Notes: a model not told the origin generated them from the letters alone. 64,000 nt of DNA from Wolfiporia cocos (GCA_029448655.1 JACCLO010000009.1:2418001-2482000); one strand, 5' to 3'; counted from the first letter of the stretch, positions 1 to 13,158 are shown. Made by a program: numbers and translations.

Positions 1-517
1 TTCCGTTCATAGACAACGTTGTTTCAATGTATGAATGGAGATTATAGTCATTGCTTTGGATGGCTGGCTGACATGACTCGACCTATGTCATATGCGGAGT
101 ATTTAGCATAGCATGCGCAATCTGCCTTGAGATGAGAACTAAGCTAAGCGTTCGTAGACGCCTGGATCACTGTGGCGCTGGTGCCGAAGTACTAACGGCC
201 GCGGGCCGCTTACAACCCGATCAGAACACGTCTCGCGACACGTGCGCTGCCAGAACGTCTGATCAAGAACATAACGCTAGCAGGCCGCTTGCTTCTGATG
301 TCCCTTGAGGAAATATCAGATCCCCTCCAGACCGGCAATTACTGCCAACTGCAGAGCTATGTGTAATACATGCGTCTACTCTCCGAGCAGTCTCATGATC
401 ACACACGAGATGCAGGTGAGATGTCGTCTCAAAGACAAGCAAGCCATATAAGCTGGTCCATGCTTGCATACCTTGTGCATTGACAGTTGCCCTCCAATTC
501 TTCGCTCCGTAATTTGA
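1..517. other. Intergenic sequence
   Basis: I see no supportable gene. Open frames on both strands here are short and lack recognisable motifs. The 3' part should carry the promoter of the SDR gene that follows, but no clear TATA box is visible. Confidence 0.5.
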
Positions 518-1900
518 ATGTCTGTAGAATCCCGCGTTGCGATCGTGACTGGGGCTGCTCGAGGAATCGGGCGTGCAATTGCTCTGCGGCTGGCGGAAGA
601 TGGGTTCGACATCACGCTCAACGATATTTCCACCGGTTCAGATGCTCTGGATCAAGTGGCGCAGGAGATTCGAGCCAAAGGCCGTCGTGCAATCACGATC
701 ATTGCAGATGTGAGCAATGAGGACAAGGTGAAGAATCTTGTGGCGCAAACAGTGGAAGAACTAGGGCGACTGGATGTTGTGCGTTGCCAGATGACATATC
801 TGAGGCGCAACTATTGAATACCTAACCGAGTTGTTGCATTTCAAGATGATCGCGAACGCCGGGATTGCACCACCCGACGCGCAGCTGGTTAACAGTGAGC
901 TGTTAAAGATTTGCCTCATGTCAGACAAGCTCATCTGCATATTACTGTGATACAGCGGACATAGAGATATGGGATCGGGTCATGTCAGTCAACTTGCGCG
1001 GGGTGATGTTATGCTACAAGCACGCGGCGCTGCAGATGATTAAGCAAGGATCTGGCGGAAGAATCATTGGTGAGCAGATCCTCGTACGCATCCTGGTCTC
1101 CTACAAACATTTTAATCCAACAAATGTCTCGCGTCATAGGAGCGTCCTCAATCCTGGGCAAGAGAGGCGAGTTATAGATTTCAGTCTGGCAATTATATCG
1201 CAGTAATCACCGGCTACATTGTAGGCTCCAAATTTGCCTCCGCCTACTGCACTTCCAAGTTTGCCGTGCGCGGCCTCACACAATCACTTGGTCGGTCATC
1301 TCTTTTTATCATGATGAAGTGATTCTTGATGCCAATAGGGACGTGCTGAATTGCGCCGTGTGTCTGCATGTCTGGATCATCCGATGCAGCAACGGAGTTG
1401 GCAGAGCACAAGATCACCGTGAACGCATACGCACCTGGGGTGATCCTCACAGACATGAGTACGTTCCTTGTGTCTGTTCCCGTCACAGTCATTTAACCCT
1501 TTACACTGTTCTCATTTATTCTTTGTGTAACTTGATGGTGCAACACAGCCGATAGGCCTGAGGTGGACAGTCTGCGTGGTGGTAGCCATGGCGCCGCCAC
1601 AAAATGGGTACGTACGATGTCACCAATCTTGTTCTGAGATAGATCATCGAACATTTAACAATTGCTTATGGTCAACTCACGATACTGACCGTTTTGAACT
1701 TGTGGCAGATCTTGGGAGTCCCACCGGATGGACCAGATGCTGGCCCAGAGGTTGTTGCCAGCATTGTGGCATACCTTGTGAGGCCCGAAGCACACTTCAT
1801 AACTGGTTCGTGAAGACTCTCCAGCATGTTGTGTATGTCCTGACTCGTCTTGAATGCAGGTCAGAGTATCTCCGTCGATGGCGGCGTTGTTATGGACTGA
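518..1900 (+). CDS. Short-chain dehydrogenase/reductase (diacetyl/acetoin reductase-like), 9 exons
   Basis: Classical cytosolic SDR, an NAD(P)(H)-dependent oxidoreductase. Exons that keep frame are 518-778, 846-894, 956-1069, 1140-1166, 1225-1290, 1390-1458, 1549-1607, 1709-1805 and 1860-1900, giving about 260 residues, the usual family length. Seen directly: the Rossmann motif TGAARGIG near residue 10, NAG (from IANAG) around residue 90, a catalytic YCTSK (YxxxK) in exon 5, PG followed by TDM, and a C-terminal SVDGG motif typical of the family. The fourth intron appears to start with GC (GCGAGT at 1167) instead of GT; this is the only join I found that keeps frame into the YxxxK exon. The closest pattern is fungal/bacterial diacetyl reductase or 2,3-butanediol dehydrogenase, but the substrate cannot be read from sequence. 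The start codon is followed at once by the Rossmann strand, which supports ATG 518. Confidence 0.88.
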
Positions 1901-2127
1901 GGAAGCACACGATCTTCATTACACCTTCAACTATGCTAAAACACAATTCGTGCTATAGTACGCCCAGTACGCGTTGTCGTAATGTACACGTCTTAGCACA
2001 GCAGGAACGAATTTGGTACAGTATACAGGTCACGAGTCCTTGTCTTTTGTCAGTAGCGAGCGCGGGTCAAGAATTGTTGCATTTGCGTTGCCATGCTCTC
2101 CGAGCTGCGATGTTCTGCTATTCACGA

Positions 2128-3359
2128 TCAGCTGCGATGGCTGTTCGTCAGGCCATTGATGGTATCAGCGTGCGTTGTCTCGACAGCGTCTTCAATCTCT
2201 TCCCGCAAGCTCTCCCGCCCTACACGCCCGCGTGGGAGCAGTATCCCCGTCTCCGCTAGCCGCGCGCCGCGCTCGACACTTCCGTGTCTGCTGCCCCTGC
2301 TCGGGCTCCTGAGGCTCCCAGTCTCCGCCACACGTCTGTCCAAGCTCCCACGGCGATGTATCGCCTCTGGAGAACCGAACGACGACGACAGCGACGGGGG
2401 CGGGACAGACGGGTACGACAGGGTGCTGTTTGCAGTGCCTGGCACTGGTAGGAATGCGAGAGGGGCAGACGAAGGGGGGCTCGTTGCGGCGGTCGTCACA
2501 CTGGCAGGTAACGGAGAGACGGAAGATGGCGAGAAGGGATAGGGCGAGGAGGACGAGGACGAGAGCGGCGTATTGGACTCTGAGTCAGAAATGCCGGTCG
2601 CGGCGGGGCGGTGGATCTGCGAGGGCGGGCGCGGGATGGGGACTGCTGTCGTCGAACGCGCGGGCTGCGAGCGCTGCGGGCTGGGCACTGCTAGGACGGA
2701 GGCGGTAGACTCGGTACGCCGATGCGTGGGCTGCGAATATGGGTCGGCCGGTGACAGGCCGATGAGGTTGTCGACGGACAGCCCCAGCTGCGTTTTTTCG
2801 GTCACCGGGAATCTCGTCACTCAACGTGCCACTCACCCGACGCCGGTGCTCGATCAGCTCCTCCCGGTAAATCTCGTTAAGGCGCGAGATGCGGACGTAG
2901 TCGCGCTCGGTGTCGACCAGCCGCGCACGCAGCTGCTCGTTCTCCCGCCGCATCGCCTCGAGCATCATCTCTGGGCTAGGGTCCAGGAAGGACTTGTACA
3001 GACTGTGCAAGCCGACGCGCGAGTCGACAGGCGAGCCGCTGCCGCTGCCATTCCCGTTGACCTGCGCTTGCTGCTGTGCGAGCCGCAGCGCAGATATCTC
3101 GCGCGACAGGCGGTTTACATGGCTCTCCGACTCAGCCTCGAGTGTGTTCTCCAGTGCGATCTTCTCCTCGCGAAGCTGCGAAAGACATACGGTCAGGGGC
3201 GACGGAGCAAGCGCCCACCGTTGCGCGACGCACCCGCTCGAGCTTGCGGGAGAGTAGATTGACGATGCGCTCCTCCTCTGCTTCGTACTGGTTAATTAGG
3301 TCCTCTCTACTGCTCGAGCTGGTCGAGGAATATCGGCGGATGGGAGGGGAAACGGACAT
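2128..3359 (-). CDS. CCDC6-like (DUF2046) coiled-coil protein
   Basis: Exons 3234-3359, 2837-3175 and 2128-2787 (minus strand) join in frame to about 374 residues. The N-terminal third is a charged coiled coil with the segments EEERIVNLLSRKLE, LREEKIALENTLEAE and HVNRLSREI, which match the repeated pattern of the CCDC6/DUF2046 family. A second short coiled coil follows (MRRENEQLRARLVDTERDYVRISRLNE, described here only in part). The C-terminal half is low-complexity, rich in Ser and Pro, and probably disordered. In animals CCDC6 is a phosphoprotein tied to DNA-damage signalling; the role in fungi is not established. The gene converges on the SDR gene, with 227 bp between stop codons. Introns are 58 and 49 bp with GTGCGT and GTGAGT donors. 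Confidence 0.8.
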
Positions 3360-5881
3360 GGTGGTCCATCACCAAGATAGGTCAGAATAAGAAAAAGCTA
3401 CATACAAAGATCCGTATACCGGCGCTTACTAGGTTATTTAGCCGGAACATTGAAGGGCTCGTGATCTAATAATTCATTTCGGTCTTTAAAGCAGTTACAT
3501 CATTGGCAGTGCCGACGCTCTAACAGCACCATTGAAGGCATTTCCCAGCTGTTAGCTCATAGATGATGTATCTGCTTGAGCGTCGTCATCCAGTAGCACA
3601 GCTTCGATAAGCCGGGATTTATTAATGTGAGGAGTGCCCTCGTACGTACGATTTGTTGTTTCATGCACCGACAATCTTTCCCCCGACATACATCGTCGGC
3701 CGATTCTTCACAGCATCGGATTGGGCCATTCAGCTTCGCCGATGGGTCGCACCCCACAGGAGATTAGAAACCAGACCTGCAAGCACTTTGCTCTCCATAC
3801 GTAGGCGCGCCTCCCATAATCTTCGGACGGATGTCGGGGCCTATAGCACGAGTTCCTCGACAGTAGAATTGTTGACGTCGTTAAGCTCGGAGCATACGAT
3901 GCTGTTCATTGACAGTCTTCTCGAAGCGAACTGCGTAACCCTTAAATTCAAACCTGGAGACGAGTATGCACAGAAATCTTGGCCGCGAGCGATATCGACA
4001 TCGCCGCGGTCCTGTTCCACGACGATTGCTCTGCTCACCGTCGTTCTATTCATTCAAGGGGTCCGGGCTGTCAGGGAGATGAGTATACAGTGCCAAACTG
4101 AATAGATGTCAATTGAAACGCCACCGCACATCTCTGGGCAAGCCATTTCATAAAAGCACGGGCTGTTTGAAATGATGACGGGAGTAAGAGGGATATATGA
4201 TTGTTGAATGCAGATCTCCTGGGAGGTCGACTGGGTAGTGAATATCTGAATCTGATATGGTCCTGAAACTTTCATACGGCAAGCATCGTGGGCACTGAGC
4301 GAGAAAATAGGATCAGTAACTTACCGCACGACAGAGTTAGTGGGTCAATCCTGCTAAGTTCGCCGGCTGTAGCCGTAGCGCCTGAAGTTTAAAGAACCGC
4401 CCCGCTCGAACCCTGCTGAATATCAGTATAGCAATGTCAGTGACATATAGCGGTTACTTCGCAATCACAGAGTATGCCTTGGCAGTCAATGACGTCTACT
4501 CTTCCTTGAAGCTCTTCGAAGAACCGATGAATCCACACGCGGGGTGGATTATGGGCTCGTTGACCGAGGCCTATCGGCTATAAGCTGGCCGATGAAAAAT
4601 AAAATGTCTATCTGCGATGAATCATGTGAAGTCGTCATCGGAATTGAGAGATTGATTATCCGGACAGATGTCCTCAGCAGTTTGCGTCTTGTCTGCTTGC
4701 AAGCCGATGTGCTTGACGTAGTATGAGTATCGGACGTATCGACCGACTCCCCTATCGACCGTCCTGACGCACGACAGATGCATAATGATCTCGGCCATTG
4801 AGATCGGAAGGTACATACGAGTCATCCTCAGGAAGCGATGATCAGGGGAGCAAGCACTATGGAGGATATCCAGCTGCATATTCTGTTCGTCCATCGCCGA
4901 AGCGCTCCATGAAAGGGTCTGTGCAACGGAACGAGCCCGGAGAATGATTCTTTTCCCATCAAGCTTGAATACTTCCGAGACTCGAGCTTTGAGTGTCGGA
5001 ATCGGGAAGAAGATCGGGTGGTAGATCCCCAACGCGCACGCTCAGGAATCATTAACCAGGACTCAGATCAGCGTCGCCGGGTGACGATTAAGATTCAAAT
5101 ATGGAAGTCAATACCCGAGTGAGTTCAGCCAGTGATCATGAATGGAGCAAAATACGAATATACCAAGCCATCATAACACCTGGTTGATCACATGTGGGCT
5201 ACATGACGTGTACTGGATGACTGTTCCTTTCTTCCGTGCACTGCATTATCCTTTACAACCGGCTGCTCTCCATCACTTGACCCTCGGGCGGTTGGTCCGT
5301 GGATCATTGCAATAGCACGGTCGTCATCGCATTGATGCTGGTGATGTTCACCAGACCATGGCCATGGAGTACCCCAGCCATGGCAATGCCAGTGAATAGA
5401 ACCATCTCGCCTCTTCACATTTGGCGCCACGAACGAGCAGCAATCTAAATCCGCATCCGCAGTCCTGTCCCATTTGCTGATATGCTCGGATCACGACGAC
5501 GCGCCGGCGGACGGACGAGAAGAGGAGATCGTGGCAATTACGCCTTCCCATTCCAAGGCAGACGCCGCTCAATTGAAATGGGGCGGAGCCTTGTAATCTG
5601 GCCTTCACGGTCATGCGAACGCGGATGCGTGGATCACGGGAAACGCCCAAGCCCACAGCGGCATTTGAAAAGTCTGGCAGTGCACCCCACCGCAAGTGAG
5701 TGCGCTTGTCGCTACCGGGTCCCTGCTTCCTGCGCCTCAGTCTTTGGACACGGCTCCTGAATGTTCCGAGGTCTGCATTGTAGTATATAGGACACCGAGA
5801 GTGCGACAGTCGTACTCATCATCATCATACAACACCATCATCCCAACACACCAACCATCGTCCTGCTGAACATCTGTCGAC
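3360..5881. other. 2.5-kb region without a recognised gene; possible decayed ORFs on the minus strand
   Basis: Several minus-strand open frames lie here (3841-4053, 4054-4275, 4622-5032), the largest 136 codons, but none has a motif I recognise and they change frame without convincing splice joins. They may be remnants of one gene or chance. The right end contains the upstream region of the P450 gene. No repeat with an obvious partner in this window was seen. Confidence 0.4.
5782..5789 (+). promoter_or_regulatory. TATA-like box upstream of the P450 gene
   Basis: AGTATATA lies about 95 bp before the ATG at 5882, followed by a CA-rich leader. The position fits a core promoter; there is no further support. 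Confidence 0.4.
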
Positions 5882-8166
5882 ATGTCTGGCTTGCTCGCGC
5901 CACTCAATTTGCATCCTGCTGCATTGCTTTTGCTGATCCCAGCTGCTGTGTTGGCCGTCCATTTCGTGCCATACCTGCTTGACCCACATGGGATCCGCTC
6001 TTATCCCGGTCCATTTCTCGCTAAATTGTCTGATGCGTGGCTAGGCTGGGTGGCCGCAAAGGGCCACCGCTCCGAGGTTGTTCATCAGTTGCACCAGCGT
6101 TACGGTGAGTTAGCAGTTGGGCTCGTCCATCTCGAGAACGTAAATTTAGGGGAAGGTCGGGGACCACGCGATCACGTGTCACTGAACACAGTGGTTGTGG
6201 AGTCATCGCTCACTGTTGCTTCGCATTATTTTGGATGCAGATTGATTAACTTTGGGTGGGAATTCTCATATCTGATCCACCGATCACGTAACGGGATGTC
6301 CTGACATCAGATCTCGGGGCCTGAGCAGGTCTACCGATGTCCGGACATACCATTTCAGAATTGACTAGCCTGCAATAGTCTAGGAATGAGCTTGTTTAGC
6401 CTTTGTCGAACAATGCGGACCCAAGCTAGACATGACCCATCTATGTTTCGCTTGGGCAGAATACAGTCCGAGCTTGTCCCGCCTTTCTATCCGCTCATCA
6501 TCAGATTGCATATGCTCCGTCATGGGACCGTTATACTGATGTCCCATCCAGGAACATTCGTCCGCATTGCCCCAAACCACGTATCCATCAGCGATCCGGA
6601 CGCACTCAGCGAGGTCTACGCGCACGGGAACGGTACCATGAAGTCAAATTTCTATGACGCATTCGTGTCCATCCAGCGTGGCCTGTTCAACACGCGCTCG
6701 CGCCCCGAGCACGCGCGCAAGCGCAAGATCGTCTCGCACATCTTCTCACAGAAGAGCGTCCTCGAGTTTGAGCCGTACACCCGGCAGCACGTCGGCGCGC
6801 TCTTCAAGCAGTGGGACCGCATGTGCGAGCTCGGCACGAAGGGCCTCTTCGGCGAAGAGGGCGAGGGCGGCTGGCACGGACGCGATGGCCGTGTGTGGTT
6901 CGACTGCCTCCCATGGTACAACTACCTCGCGTTCGACATCATCGGTGCGTGCCGCGCCGGCGCATCAGGTCCATCCACTGACCCCCTCATTCACCATCCA
7001 GGCGACCTCGCGTTCGGCGCACCGTTCGGCATGCTGCAGGCCTGCGCGGACGCCGCACCCGTCGTGGTCTCGCACGCGGATGCGATGGCGTCCTACGGCA
7101 AGAGCGACGCCCCCGAGGTGGCGTACTTCCCCGCGGTGCAGGTGCTGAACGACCGTGGCGAGTTCTCTGCGTCGCTGGGCGTGCTCCCGCCGCACTGGCG
7201 CCCGCTCGTCGTCCGCTTCATCCCGTGGTACCGTAACGGGAACAAGGCCGTGAAGCGCCTCGCGGGCATCGCCATCGCGGCGGTAGCGAAGCGGCTGACG
7301 GCGCCGACAGACCGCTCGGACCTCCTCGCGAAGTTGCAGGAGGGCAAGGACGACGATGGAAACCCGATGGGCAGGGAGGAGCTCACGGCCGAAGCGTTGA
7401 CGCAGCTCATCGCCGGATCGGATACAACGTCCAAGTGAGATTTGACCGAGGTCGTTTGGTGTCCGGCATTGACTGAACCCCTGTTGTCAGCTCGTCCTGC
7501 GCGATCACTTACTACCTCGCGGCGAACCCGCTCGTGCAGCAGAAACTGCAGCGCGAGCTGGACGAGGCCTTGGGCAACGACGACGATCCCGTGGCGATGT
7601 ACGAGCAGGTGAAGCGCCTGCCGTATCTCGAGGCGGTCATCAACGAGGGGCTGCGCCTCCACTCGACGTCGGGCATCGGTCTTCCGCGCATCGTGCCTGA
7701 GGGCGGGCTTACTGTCTGTGGCCAATTCTTCCCCGAGGGCACGGTCCTGTCCGTACCATCGTACACGATTCATCGCGATCGGGAAGTGTGGGGCGCCGAT
7801 GTGGACGCCTTCAGGCCAGAGCGCTGGATGGAGCTCGACAAGAATGCGGTGCAAAAGACATTCAATCCGTTCTCGTTCGGTCCAAGGTACGTCAAATCTG
7901 AGGAAACGCGGTGGCCGGCTCTGATGGTGCCCTGCAGGAGCTGCGTGGGCCGTAACTTGGCTTCGATGGAATTGCTGATCATCATCGGCTCCATTCTGCG
8001 CCGCTACCACTTTGTACTGGAGGACGCTGACAAGAAGGTAAACTCCTTTCGTATCTCTACATCGTTGCCGGCGTGTTGATCGTCGTTTGCGCAGCTTGAC
8101 ACGCGGGAAGGATTCTTGCGAAAGCCTGTTGAATGCAAAGTTGGGATGGAGCGTAGGAGCCTTTAA
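5882..8166 (+). CDS. Cytochrome P450, CYP53 (benzoate 4-hydroxylase) type
   Basis: Six exons (5882-6104, 6552-6944, 7002-7434, 7491-7886, 7938-8037, 8095-8166) join to 538 residues, normal for a microsomal P450. An N-terminal hydrophobic anchor (about residues 15-35, LLLLIPAAVLAVHFVPYLL) is followed by a Pro/Gly hinge. The I-helix AGSDTTSNSS is near residue 345, ExxR as EGLR near 400, PERW near 460, and the haem loop FSFGPRSCVGRN near 480 with the axial Cys. The pattern of the I-helix, the NTRSRPEHARKRKIVSHIFS segment and the WYNYLAFDIIGDLAFG segment match fungal CYP53, which para-hydroxylates benzoate and related aromatic acids in lignocellulose breakdown. The first intron is 447 bp, eight times the others. 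A P450 reductase would be the electron donor, encoded elsewhere. Start chosen because the membrane anchor follows directly. Confidence 0.9.
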
Positions 8167-9008
8167 GCCGTAAATGAATCGTGTCACGTTGAGTTGATCT
8201 ACATGTACTATACTTCCTAATTTGCCTCAAATGTTGTTCGTACACTATTTTTGCTCCAAAATGATCATTGATCTTACCACCGTGCCTCAGTGCTAACAGA
8301 GTCGCTGGAACGCCGGTAATTGTGTGTAGCAAGAGAATTTGAACAGCGTCGCATGAGTCAGAATCTCAGATCAATTTCTGTAGCGGCAGTCTGCGCCACG
8401 ATGATGATGTGGCTGCCTACAGTGACCATTTGCGTACAACACGCTAATCTAAGGATGTTGTGGTGGACATCTCTCTGATGTTGCGCAAATAACGTACGAA
8501 TTGAATATCGTGCATGATGCCGTTCAAATATCTCGCTGCTGCCTCATCGATGGCGCAGCCCAGTCTCTTATATTCGAGCAAAACTCAAGAACAGCAAGAT
8601 TGCAGGCGGCCTATCCCAGTCGTGTAATGAACGCAGATGCTCTAGCCAGAGCATGTCCAACCCTCCGCTTATGATCCCTTACTTGATTCGCTTTGTGCCT
8701 CTCGTTGACCAGTATAATCGCCTCGCGTCGCCGCAAGCACGACCCTGGGGTGAGCAGTAACGGTGTAAACCTGCAAATAGCGAATCATTGTTTCACTCTT
8801 CTGAGGCTCGTCATCATACCATTGTGCGCAAGATCGTGCAGGACACATGAAACTTCCTATGCATAGTGCCAGGACCGCGTGTGCATGTGAGGAGCCGCTG
8901 CTGTCAAGTTGACGTCTCGCGAACATAGGTTAAGAAAAGCAGACGCTGGAGAAGCTAAGGGCGATCATTACAGTCAGACTACCTACAACAGCCTAAGAGA
9001 CGGAACAA
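8167..9008. other. Intergenic region between P450 and ChAPs 3' ends
   Basis: The two flanking genes converge here. A minus-strand open frame at 8669-8926 (85 codons) has no recognisable motif and I do not call it. Nothing else seen. Confidence 0.5.
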
Positions 9009-11835
9009 TCAGAAATCGTAGCCTTCGACTTTGAACACTTTCCCGTAATTGAGATAGCCTTCCATGATCCGCGCAATGGGCTCAGGAAGACCCATGCTAA
9101 GCAACGTATACGAAATTTTTGCATGGCCGTGTATCTGTCCCAGCTTGAATAAGCACCGAGCGATTTGCGTGGGGTACTGAGGACGAGTTTGTTAACAGTC
9201 AGCTCAGGTGTGGAACGTAGTACTCACTGTTGTCTCGGTGTATTCCCCATATTGATAGGCTGCTACACGGATCGCGACCTGCAGCGTTCGCTGTATATCG
9301 CCTTCTTCTGCGTACATGTCCAGCAGCTTCGACCACGGCTTGAACGAATATCTTGGAGAATCCAAGCAGCGCGTGTATGCTTCTTTTGCTTCCTCCTTGT
9401 GATGCAGGCGCCCGCCCAGGTCACCCAAGATCTCCCACTCGAGAGCTGTCTTGCGATACGCGACATGCTGCGTCTTAAAGTGCGCGACCTCGGCGCGGAA
9501 AATAGTCCACACGCGCAAATCCTGACAGAGGGGTCAGCACAGATCCTGCACGCATGAGACTACGACATACCTCGTATAGCACCATGAAGAGGTTGTCCAG
9601 CCACCGCTCGCAAAGGCGCTTGTTGCTGAACGAGAATGGCTCCTGCGTTGCAGTGCTCGGCGAGTCTCCGTCCTGTACACCCTCATTCGAGCTGGCAGCG
9701 GCCTGTACAGGCCTCTCCAGAGAGTTGCCCGCGGCCTCCGACACGCCATTCTCCTTCGCCTCTCCGTTGCCATTAGCCGCAGCCTCTCCCTCTCCCTCCT
9801 CCTCCTTTTTCTCCTGCTCTAACGCATCCTGCACCGCCTTCTCCCGCTCGATATCGCTCTCCGTCGAGATCCTGATCGTCGGCACCCCGTTCGTCACGCT
9901 TAGCACGTCAGTCTCCGCCGCGGACGGGTTCTGTGAGTGCACGGGCGAAACGACCGCCCGCGTCGACGCGTCGTCGTCTGCTTGGTGCTCTGCGCGCGAC
10001 GCAAGCGTGGTGCCATCGGACAGCGATGAGTCGCGCTTCGGCAGCGGACCGTTTTCGCCGGCCGCGGCGGTCTTGTGCGCAGTCGGCGAGTACACGCGTA
10101 TGTCCGAATGCGCCTTCTGCATGCGGTACTCCTCCTCCATGACGAAGACGGAGCTCCGTGTCTTGAGCAGCTCGTCCCAACCGATCTGGGAGACGAGACG
10201 CGTGAGGAGCGCGTACGCGCGCGCCCAGGTGCCGCGCAGCCCTGGCGCGGGCAGACGGAGCAGCGCCGGGTCGGCCTATGTGATGTGAGGCGCACATGGT
10301 CAGCAGCATTCGGCTATGGTGGCATGTATACACATACGTCGTCGTCTTCGGTCTTTGCGCGCTCTGGCAGAATGTCGATGATCGAGCTCTTCGGGGGCAG
10401 GTGGACTCGTGACGCGGTCAAGTTACGATGCGTGTCGCGGCCATTGTAGGTGAACATCGGACATGAGTTCAAGGTCAAGAGCGCCTGCCGCGGTCGCATC
10501 AGCCGCTTTCCACACCGCTCTCTTGAGACATACCGAATCGTATTGACTGAGGTCAATGTAGAGTTCGGTCAGCTTTTCCCATGTCACGAACTCGCTTGGA
10601 GCGCAGTTGACCGCTTGCTTGGCCAGCTTGAGCGCCCACTCGTGGTTGCCTTTCGAGCGCAAGAAGTCACACTGAGCATGCAGGAGAGTATATGACTGTG
10701 GTGTCTGCTTGATCGCCGCAGACATGATCTGTACGGCTTTGACTTCCTCGTCTGCAGATATGCAGTTAAGGATGCGAATCACTTCGAATGAATGGCTTGA
10801 GACTCACTCATGCCAATATAGCTTCGTGCCAGCAGCGACGATACCTCCGGCTCCCGTGCACTGAGCTTCTCAAACAGATTTGCTGCATGTTGGTATCGTC
10901 CGCTATCACCAAAGTATTTCATGATAGCAGTAGTCAGATGATTCGACACGACTGTCGCGACCTGTATCTCTGGTTCCGAGCCGACCTGCCATCCTGGTCC
11001 ATCGTCAGTCTAGCAACGGAGGGTTACAGATCCAGCGTACCCTTCATGAAGAGCGCCTCCGCGGCCTGGAGGAAGCGCAGTTCACCCTCGGGGGTTGTAA
11101 TTGGATCCAGCTTGCGATATGCATCCAGCCAATATCCCGAGTCGTCGGAGTAGAGGATTGAGCGTAAGATGGCAGAAAGATACGTCTCTTGCCACATTTC
11201 TTGGGCTTCTGGACCCAATTCATGTCTGTTTACGGGGCATACGTGGTTGGTAGGCCTATACAAGGGTGTGTACCGTACCTCTCGCCGCGCAAGTCGACAA
11301 TGTACGCATTTACACCACCGGGTATCTTGACATCGACGCGTACATCGACGCGTGAAAACGCGTTGAAGCAGCTACGGGTTGCATGAACATCCAAGGCGAG
11401 AGTGGAGAGGGGTTTTGGAGCGTACCAGTAGCATCCGTTCCGTACTTTCCACACCGTCCCCTTCGAGAACCAGCCAGAGTCATCTTCAATTGCATATGTA
11501 AGGGAGTTGATGTAGGCAGCAAGCGATGCGGAAGAGGACGCGTCGACTCCGGAGACGTAGTGATACGAGCCGAACTGTGAAACGATTGACATTCGGCAAC
11601 ACGGAGTCGACCATCCGACGTACTTACGTCGCGTTGTCCGCTGCGGCCAGTGCTCTTCACCACATGACAGAGATCCGGCGGTCCAAGCTCTCTCCAGGTC
11701 GCTGCCCGTGCATGAATATGTGTGCGGTGTCTGATGAGGTCAGTACTCACACAGCGCTTCGGTCCGCGCGCTCAGCGACTCTCCTGAGTCGACCTCAAAG
11801 ATTTCTGGCACGTCTTTGAATGCCGCGTCGGCCAT
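9009..11835 (-). CDS. ChAPs family protein (exomer subunit, BUD7/BCH1-like)
   Basis: Minus-strand multi-exon gene from MADAAFKDVPEIFEVDSG at 11835 to a C-terminus ending KVFKVEGYDF at 9009. It belongs to the Chs5-Arf1-binding protein family (Pfam ChAPs), which forms the exomer coat with Chs5 and sends cargo such as chitin synthase Chs3 from the trans-Golgi to the plasma membrane. Family signatures visible: ELGPPDLCHVVKSTG near the N-terminus, FGSYHYVSGVD, the segment ending NAYIVDLRGERY, then helical TPR-like blocks (EMWQETYLSAILRSILYSDD; TWEKLTELYIDL). The exons between about 9880 and 10280 encode a Ser/Ala/Glu-rich low-complexity insertion. At least seven exons with short introns. The C-terminal block with QIARCLFKLGQIHGHAKISYT is highly typical of the family, so the gene looks complete. 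Confidence 0.87.
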
Positions 11836-13150
11836 CGCGGATGCTGAGGTTCATGCGAGAGAGGGAGTGAGTGAAAGAAAGAGAGACGCTGCGTGCGCCA
11901 ACGCGTCGCGGTACGACACGTACGCGCTTGTCCACAACCACCATCATCACACAGGCGGTGGACCCAGCAACGTGAACGGTGGTGATATCCACGTCAAGTG
12001 GGTCTCAATCCGTCTGTTCCATATTGCTAGGTGGTCAGTATATCGTACGAACATTCCAGTATTGACATTACTAGCTAGCTCGCCGCCTTACGAGGACCCA
12101 AATAAAATTACCTTCCCGGTGAAATGATTCAATATTGGTCTTCTTACTTTGGCTGCCAGCTCGCTGTCCTGCTACGCCTTCGTGCTGGTGCTATCCGCGC
12201 GACGTTGCTTTGTGCTGATGCGCGAGTTGGGGTCTTGCGCTGCTTACTGACTTGCGTTGGTACCCATTCCCGAAGCATGGCTGACACAAGGGACTCGCAA
12301 GGACGATGACTTCCTGCCGCATGGATCTCCTTGCAATATGCATTGCGTTCCATACCGTTGTCAAACCCCCGCTTCATGAGCGGCGTAGTATTCTTTTGGT
12401 AATTATCATTCCTACAGTGTCGACACATCCGACGCTACACCCAAGTCCAAGTCTTCACAATGGAATACGTGCACATGCGGCCTATAGCACAACTATAATA
12501 CGTGTGCACCCTGACGTGAATATGGAAGTCCCAGAAATAAACACTACGCGTTGCAATATGTATGGCTTAACCTGAATCGTCTGACCGCCAGCTAACCGAC
12601 GGCACTTCCTCCAGGGATCCGCGTAAACATTACGGGCCTATGCGATGATGTGGCATCGTGCTTAGCGACCATCCCAGCTACAAGCTTCGACTGCGTGGAC
12701 ACCCTGAAACCACGGCTTGCTTGCGCGGTAGCACATGACTTGCCACTGTGGGCGGACTCTGTCTCTGAAGCATTCCTCAAGGGTCTTGTTCTGGTCTCGA
12801 GTATGAACGGATGGTCTCTATACTAGATGGTCTCTATACTGCGGATGGCTCTCCTGCCCATGCTTACTAGTATGTGCAATGGTTTGACCCACCGACGACG
12901 TGCATCTCAGCCGTGGTTGCGTTTCTTGAAACGTGTCTTTTCCCTGCAGCGTTTCCCTTGATCATGATCCTTCGATCCCGCTTCACTTTAGCGATCATAC
13001 TGTCAGTGACGCGCCGTCGGCTGCGCGCTTCGGAATTCATCGGCAGCGGGACCCTCCAAGTTGGGTGCCGGCTCTGACATCAAACGGTGCATACCCGCTC
13101 GCAGGCCATTCCTGGCACTGTCTGCGCGTCACAAAGTCTGGGAAGCGTGT
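11836..13150. other. Intergenic region
   Basis: Only short open frames without motifs. It holds the divergent promoters of the ChAPs gene (left) and the small secreted protein gene (right). No repeats with partners in this window were seen. Confidence 0.5.
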
Positions 13151-13158
13151 CCCACACG

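Noticed and set aside
1576..2259. 227-codon plus-strand open frame
   Set aside because: It overlaps the last SDR exons out of frame and has no motif.
5348..5695. 115-codon minus-strand frame upstream of the P450
   Set aside because: No motif, no splice support, and it lies next to the P450 promoter.
7093..8187. 364-codon minus-strand open frame
   Set aside because: It is the antisense of the P450 exons and ignores their introns.
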